8,277 bases of DNA. It comes from Clostridia bacterium (GTDB lineage: Bacteria; Bacillota; DSM-521; Neomoorellales; Neomoorellaceae). Of the stretch, positions 6,278-8,277 are shown piece by piece. The position numbers and the translations under genes were made by a program. The DNA lies in assembly GCA_030445875.1 (NCBI GenBank), contig JASUSX010000084.1:1-8277 (forward strand). The letters are read 5' to 3'. The notes below the pieces were generated by a model. That model made no database searches and had not been told where the DNA came from. It saw nothing but the letters and a program-made list of their open reading frames with translations. The first letter of the stretch is position 1. Each line of letters begins with the position of its first letter.

Positions 6278-6314
6278 AAATGAGATGTGAGAAGTGGGAG
6301 GTGAGAAGTGGGAT
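6278..6314 (+). repeat. Heptad tandem repeat, copy B
   Basis: Four tandem 7-mers, GTGAGAA GTGGGAG GTGAGAA GTGGGAT (6287-6314), follow a shared AAATGAGAT lead-in. It is 33/36 identical with copy A at 3820-3855 and in the same orientation, about 2.46 kb away. It fills most of the 60-bp gap between the activator gene and the nitrate-reductase-like gene, ending 12 bp before the activator's stop codon. Confidence 0.85.
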
Positions 6315-6325
6315 AGCGGACCATT

Positions 6326-8023
6326 TTATTCTATTTCTATACTGTAGCGTTTCAGTTTCTGGTACAGGCCGGAGGGATGGATACCCAGGATCCTGGCTGC
6401 CTCTTGCTTGTTGCCGCCGGCAGCCGCCAGGGCCCGCTGGATGGCCTCCCTCTCCGCCGCAGCTACGGCTTCCTTTAACTCCAGGCCCGGCTCCCTGCCT
6501 GGCACCTGGGACAGCGTTGCCGGCAGGTGCTCCCGGCGAATAATCTCTTCCCCCGGTTCCAGGAAATTAAAAGCATGTTCCAGAACGTTCTCCAACTCGC
6601 GAACGTTGCCCGGCCAGGTATAACAGTAGAAGAGCTCCTGCACCTCCGGAGCCAGGCCCTTTACAGCCAGGCCATAACGGCTGTTCAGGCGCCGGATAAT
6701 GGCCGCCGCCAGGACGGCAATATCCTCCGGCCGCTCCCGCAGGGGCGTTATATGCAGGGTCACCACCGCCAGGCGGTAATAAAGGTCGCGGCGAAACCTG
6801 CCGGCCGCCTCCAGGGCCAGGAGGTCCTGGTTGGTGGCGGCGATAATCCGCACGTCCACTTTGATGGTCTTACGTCCCCCGACGCGCTCAAAGGAACGTT
6901 CCTGTAAAGCCCGCAGGAGCTTGGGCTGCATACTTAAGGGCAAATCGCCGATTTCATCAAGAAGGATGGTGCCACCGTCGGCCAGTTCAAACTTGCCCGG
7001 TTTGCCGCCCCGGGCCGCCCCGGTAAAGGCCCCCTCTTCATAGCCGAAGAGCTCCGCCTCCAGCAGGTTCTCCGGAATGGCGGCGCAGTTAATTTTAATC
7101 AAGGGCTCATTGCCACGGGGGCTGGACCGGTGCAGGGCCTGGGCCAGGAGTTCCTTCCCGGTGCCACTCTCGCCGGTGATTAAAACGTTAGCCTCCCCGC
7201 CGGCCACCCGGGCCGCCAGGTGTTTCAGCCGAACCATGGCCGGGCTGTTCCCCAGGATGCCCTGCCAGGCATCCTGCTCCCCCTGGAGGGAACGGAGTTC
7301 CTGCCGGTAAAAAATAATCTTGTTCTCCAGGACCTGGAGGCGGCGGGAGATATCCGTAAGACCTGATGCAGCCAGGTCTTCCAGGGACAGGGCCTTGCCC
7401 GCGGCCCCCAGGAGGTTACCTCCAGCATCTTTCACCGGCACTTCCGATAATAGCAATTTCTTTCCGTCATACTGGACCTCATGGCCCACCACTGGCTTCC
7501 CGGTAGCCAGGACCTCAGGTAGGCGGCTGAAGGGTAAAACAGACATTACCTCCCGGCCGATAAGGGCCTCGGCCCTCTGGCCCAGGAGCCCGGCATAGAT
7601 CTGATTGATGCTGACGATTATTCCCTGGCGGTTTACTACCACCAGGTAGAGGGGAAAGTCATCCAGGAGAGAGGCATAGAGCCCGTTAAGGGTTTGCAAC
7701 TGGGCCGCGTCTGGTTCCCTGGCCTTAAAGAGAAGGGCTACGCCACCCTGACCGTCGGGGAAATAGTCAACGCGGTAGTTTTTACCCCCGGTGGCAAAAA
7801 GGGTGTCCATCAGGGGTCTACCACCGGTAAACACTTCCGCCAAGCGCGTCTCAGGAAAAACCTCCGTCAGCCGCCGACCTTTTAGATCCTGGCCGGCCAG
7901 TCCCAGGATGGCCGCTGCCGGGGTATTGGCCGCGATGATACGGTGGTCGGCATCAACGTAGATCATCCCCTCTTCCCCGGTTGCCAGAACTCTCCCCCAA
8001 AACTCCAGGTCAGTACCCGGCAC
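6326..8023 (-). CDS. Sigma-54-dependent transcriptional activator, PAS-PAS-AAA+-Fis HTH
   Basis: The protein has 565 aa. Two PAS-like sensor domains occupy about residues 12-100 and 115-210, joined by a probable coiled coil (about 222-250) to the AAA+ domain. That domain has Walker A GESGTGKE (284-291), the sigma-54-contacting GAFTGA loop (331-336), Walker B GTILLDEIGD (351-360) and FRRDLYYRL (410-418). A Fis-type helix-turn-helix lies at about 525-560 (GNKQEAARILGIHPSGLYQKL). There is no receiver domain, so it is a one-component regulator sensing a ligand or redox state directly. The start is GTG at 8023, because an in-frame TGA lies 12 nt upstream. Its AGGAGG is only 2 nt before the GTG, so the ATG at 7966 (residue 20) is an alternative, though it would clip the first PAS domain. 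The likely target is the -24/-12 promoter at 3687-3702 through the palindromes at 3767-3801 (inference). The ligand is unknown. Confidence 0.95.
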   Translation of the reverse strand: MPGTDLEFWGRVLATGEEGMIYVDADHRIIAANTPAAAILGLAGQDLKGRRLTEVFPETRLAEVFTGGRPLMDTLFATGGKNYRVDYFPDGQGGVALLFKAREPDAAQLQTLNGLYASLLDDFPLYLVVVNRQGIIVSINQIYAGLLGQRAEALIGREVMSVLPFSRLPEVLATGKPVVGHEVQYDGKKLLLSEVPVKDAGGNLLGAAGKALSLEDLAASGLTDISRRLQVLENKIIFYRQELRSLQGEQDAWQGILGNSPAMVRLKHLAARVAGGEANVLITGESGTGKELLAQALHRSSPRGNEPLIKINCAAIPENLLEAELFGYEEGAFTGAARGGKPGKFELADGGTILLDEIGDLPLSMQPKLLRALQERSFERVGGRKTIKVDVRIIAATNQDLLALEAAGRFRRDLYYRLAVVTLHITPLRERPEDIAVLAAAIIRRLNSRYGLAVKGLAPEVQELFYCYTWPGNVRELENVLEHAFNFLEPGEEIIRREHLPATLSQVPGREPGLELKEAVAAAEREAIQRALAAAGGNKQEAARILGIHPSGLYQKLKRYSIEIE

Positions 8024-8064
8024 TTCCTCCTCTCACCACCTTGCCCCTGCAGGTTTCTTGTTTT

Positions 8065-8094
8065 ATGTTAACATTTATGGGCTGCTTTTGTAAA
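8065..8094 (-). promoter_or_regulatory. Candidate sigma-70 type promoter of the activator gene, with overlapping palindrome
   Basis: On the minus strand TTTACA (8094-8089) is 18 bp from TAACAT (8070-8065), a 5/6 and 4/6 match to the -35 and -10 consensus. Transcription would begin near 8058, about 35 nt before the GTG. A perfect 10-bp palindrome, ATGTTAACAT (8065-8074), covers the -10 box and could be an operator. The -10 match is weak, so confidence is limited. Confidence 0.4.
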
Positions 8095-8136
8095 GCGTAC
8101 GCACCAGCCGCCAGGCCGTGCGATCGATAATCCTGT

Positions 8137-8156
8137 CGCCGCTGCCGGCAGTGGCG
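8137..8156. other. GC-rich stem-loop downstream of the methyltransferase gene
   Basis: CGCCGCTGCC pairs with GGCAGTGGCG, with one mismatch on the minus strand (a G-U pair if transcribed from the plus strand). It lies 15 bp beyond the methyltransferase stop, where a terminator is expected, but no T-run follows. It could be an imperfect terminator or chance in GC-rich DNA. Confidence 0.3.
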
Positions 8157-8171
8157 CTCAGCAGTATACAC

Positions 8172-8277
8172 CTAATAAGCGGGTTTCTTTTCCAGCCCGA
8201 CCACGCACTCCACATGGTGGGTATGGGGAAACATATCCACCGGCTGTACCGGGCCAAGAGTAAAACCAGCTTCCTGC
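8172..8277 (-). CDS. rlmD: RNA (uracil-5-)-methyltransferase, RlmD/TrmA family (C-terminal 34 residues only)
   Basis: I translated this by hand. The fragment ends QEAGFTLGPVQPVDMFPHTH, then HVECVVGLEKKPAY and TAG at 8174-8172. The VDMFPHTHHVE stretch matches the C-terminal signature of this family ([LIVMF]-D-x-F-P-[QHY]-[ST]-x-H-x-E), where the Glu acts in catalysis. These enzymes methylate C5 of uracil in 23S rRNA or tRNA using S-adenosylmethionine. The rest of the gene lies beyond the right edge, so RlmD, RlmCD and TrmA-like paralogues cannot be told apart; the symbol is provisional. It is a housekeeping neighbour with no evident tie to the reductase genes, and it marks the upstream boundary of the accessory region. 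Confidence 0.8.
   Translation of the reverse strand, partial: QEAGFTLGPVQPVDMFPHTHHVECVVGLEKKPAY

Noticed and set aside
6266..6420. Sigma-54 promoter for the nitrate-reductase-like gene
   Set aside because: I scanned the gap and the end of the activator gene by eye on the minus strand and found no GG-N10-GC element with matching flanks.
6259..6543. 94-codon plus-strand frame crossing the heptad repeat (includes MRCEKWEVRSG)
   Set aside because: The protein-like start is only a translation of the heptad repeat, and the rest is antisense to the activator gene.

Overview
The window reads as a chromosomal segment of a GC-rich, thermophilic-type anaerobic Firmicute. Moorella (thermoacetica group) is my best guess, from the protein style, the strong AGGAGG ribosome-binding sites, the anaerobic molybdo-enzymes and the GTGAGAG-like heptad repeats between genes. 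That is recognition, not a database match. All genes lie on the minus strand, so the biological order runs from high to low coordinates.

Layout in transcription order. (1) 8277-8172: last 34 codons of an RNA uracil-5-methyltransferase (RlmD/TrmA family). (2) 8171-8024: a gap with a stem-loop, a candidate sigma-70 type promoter and a perfect 10-bp palindrome. (3) 8023-6326: a one-component sigma-54 activator (PAS-PAS-AAA+-Fis HTH). (4) 6325-6266: a 60-bp gap filled mostly by GTGAGAA/GTGGGAG heptad repeats. (5) 6265-4058: a cytoplasmic Mo-bisMGD reductase of the assimilatory nitrate reductase clade (NarB/NasA type), with no electron-transfer partner beside it. (6) 4057-3616: about 440 bp with no long gene but dense structure: stem-loops, a 17-codon candidate ORF, a second copy of the heptad repeat, two palindromic sites 21 bp apart, an intrinsic terminator and a very good -24/-12 (sigma-54) promoter. 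(7) 3615-1051, 1054-368 and 290 to beyond 1: a three-gene operon for an exported respiratory reductase. It encodes a Tat-exported molybdopterin catalytic subunit, a four-cluster ferredoxin subunit whose start overlaps the previous stop (ATGA), and an NrfD/PsrC-type membrane subunit cut by the left edge.

How it may work together (inference). The PAS-domain activator would sense a redox or small-molecule cue, bind the paired palindromes about 98 and 119 bp upstream of the predicted start site, and drive sigma-54 transcription of the reductase operon. The catalytic subunit would reduce an acceptor outside the membrane, with electrons passed from the quinone pool through the NrfD-like subunit and the ferredoxin subunit. 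The Mo-binding region of the catalytic subunit resembles the NarG/SerA/PcrA/DdhA group (type II DMSO reductase family, Asp ligand), but the accessory subunits are of the DmsB/PsrB and NrfD kinds. The substrate cannot be read from the sequence; selenate, (per)chlorate, nitrate, DMSO and sulfur oxyanions are all possible. The nitrate-reductase-like gene sits between direct copies of the heptad repeat and separates the activator from its probable target promoter, so it may be a later insertion.
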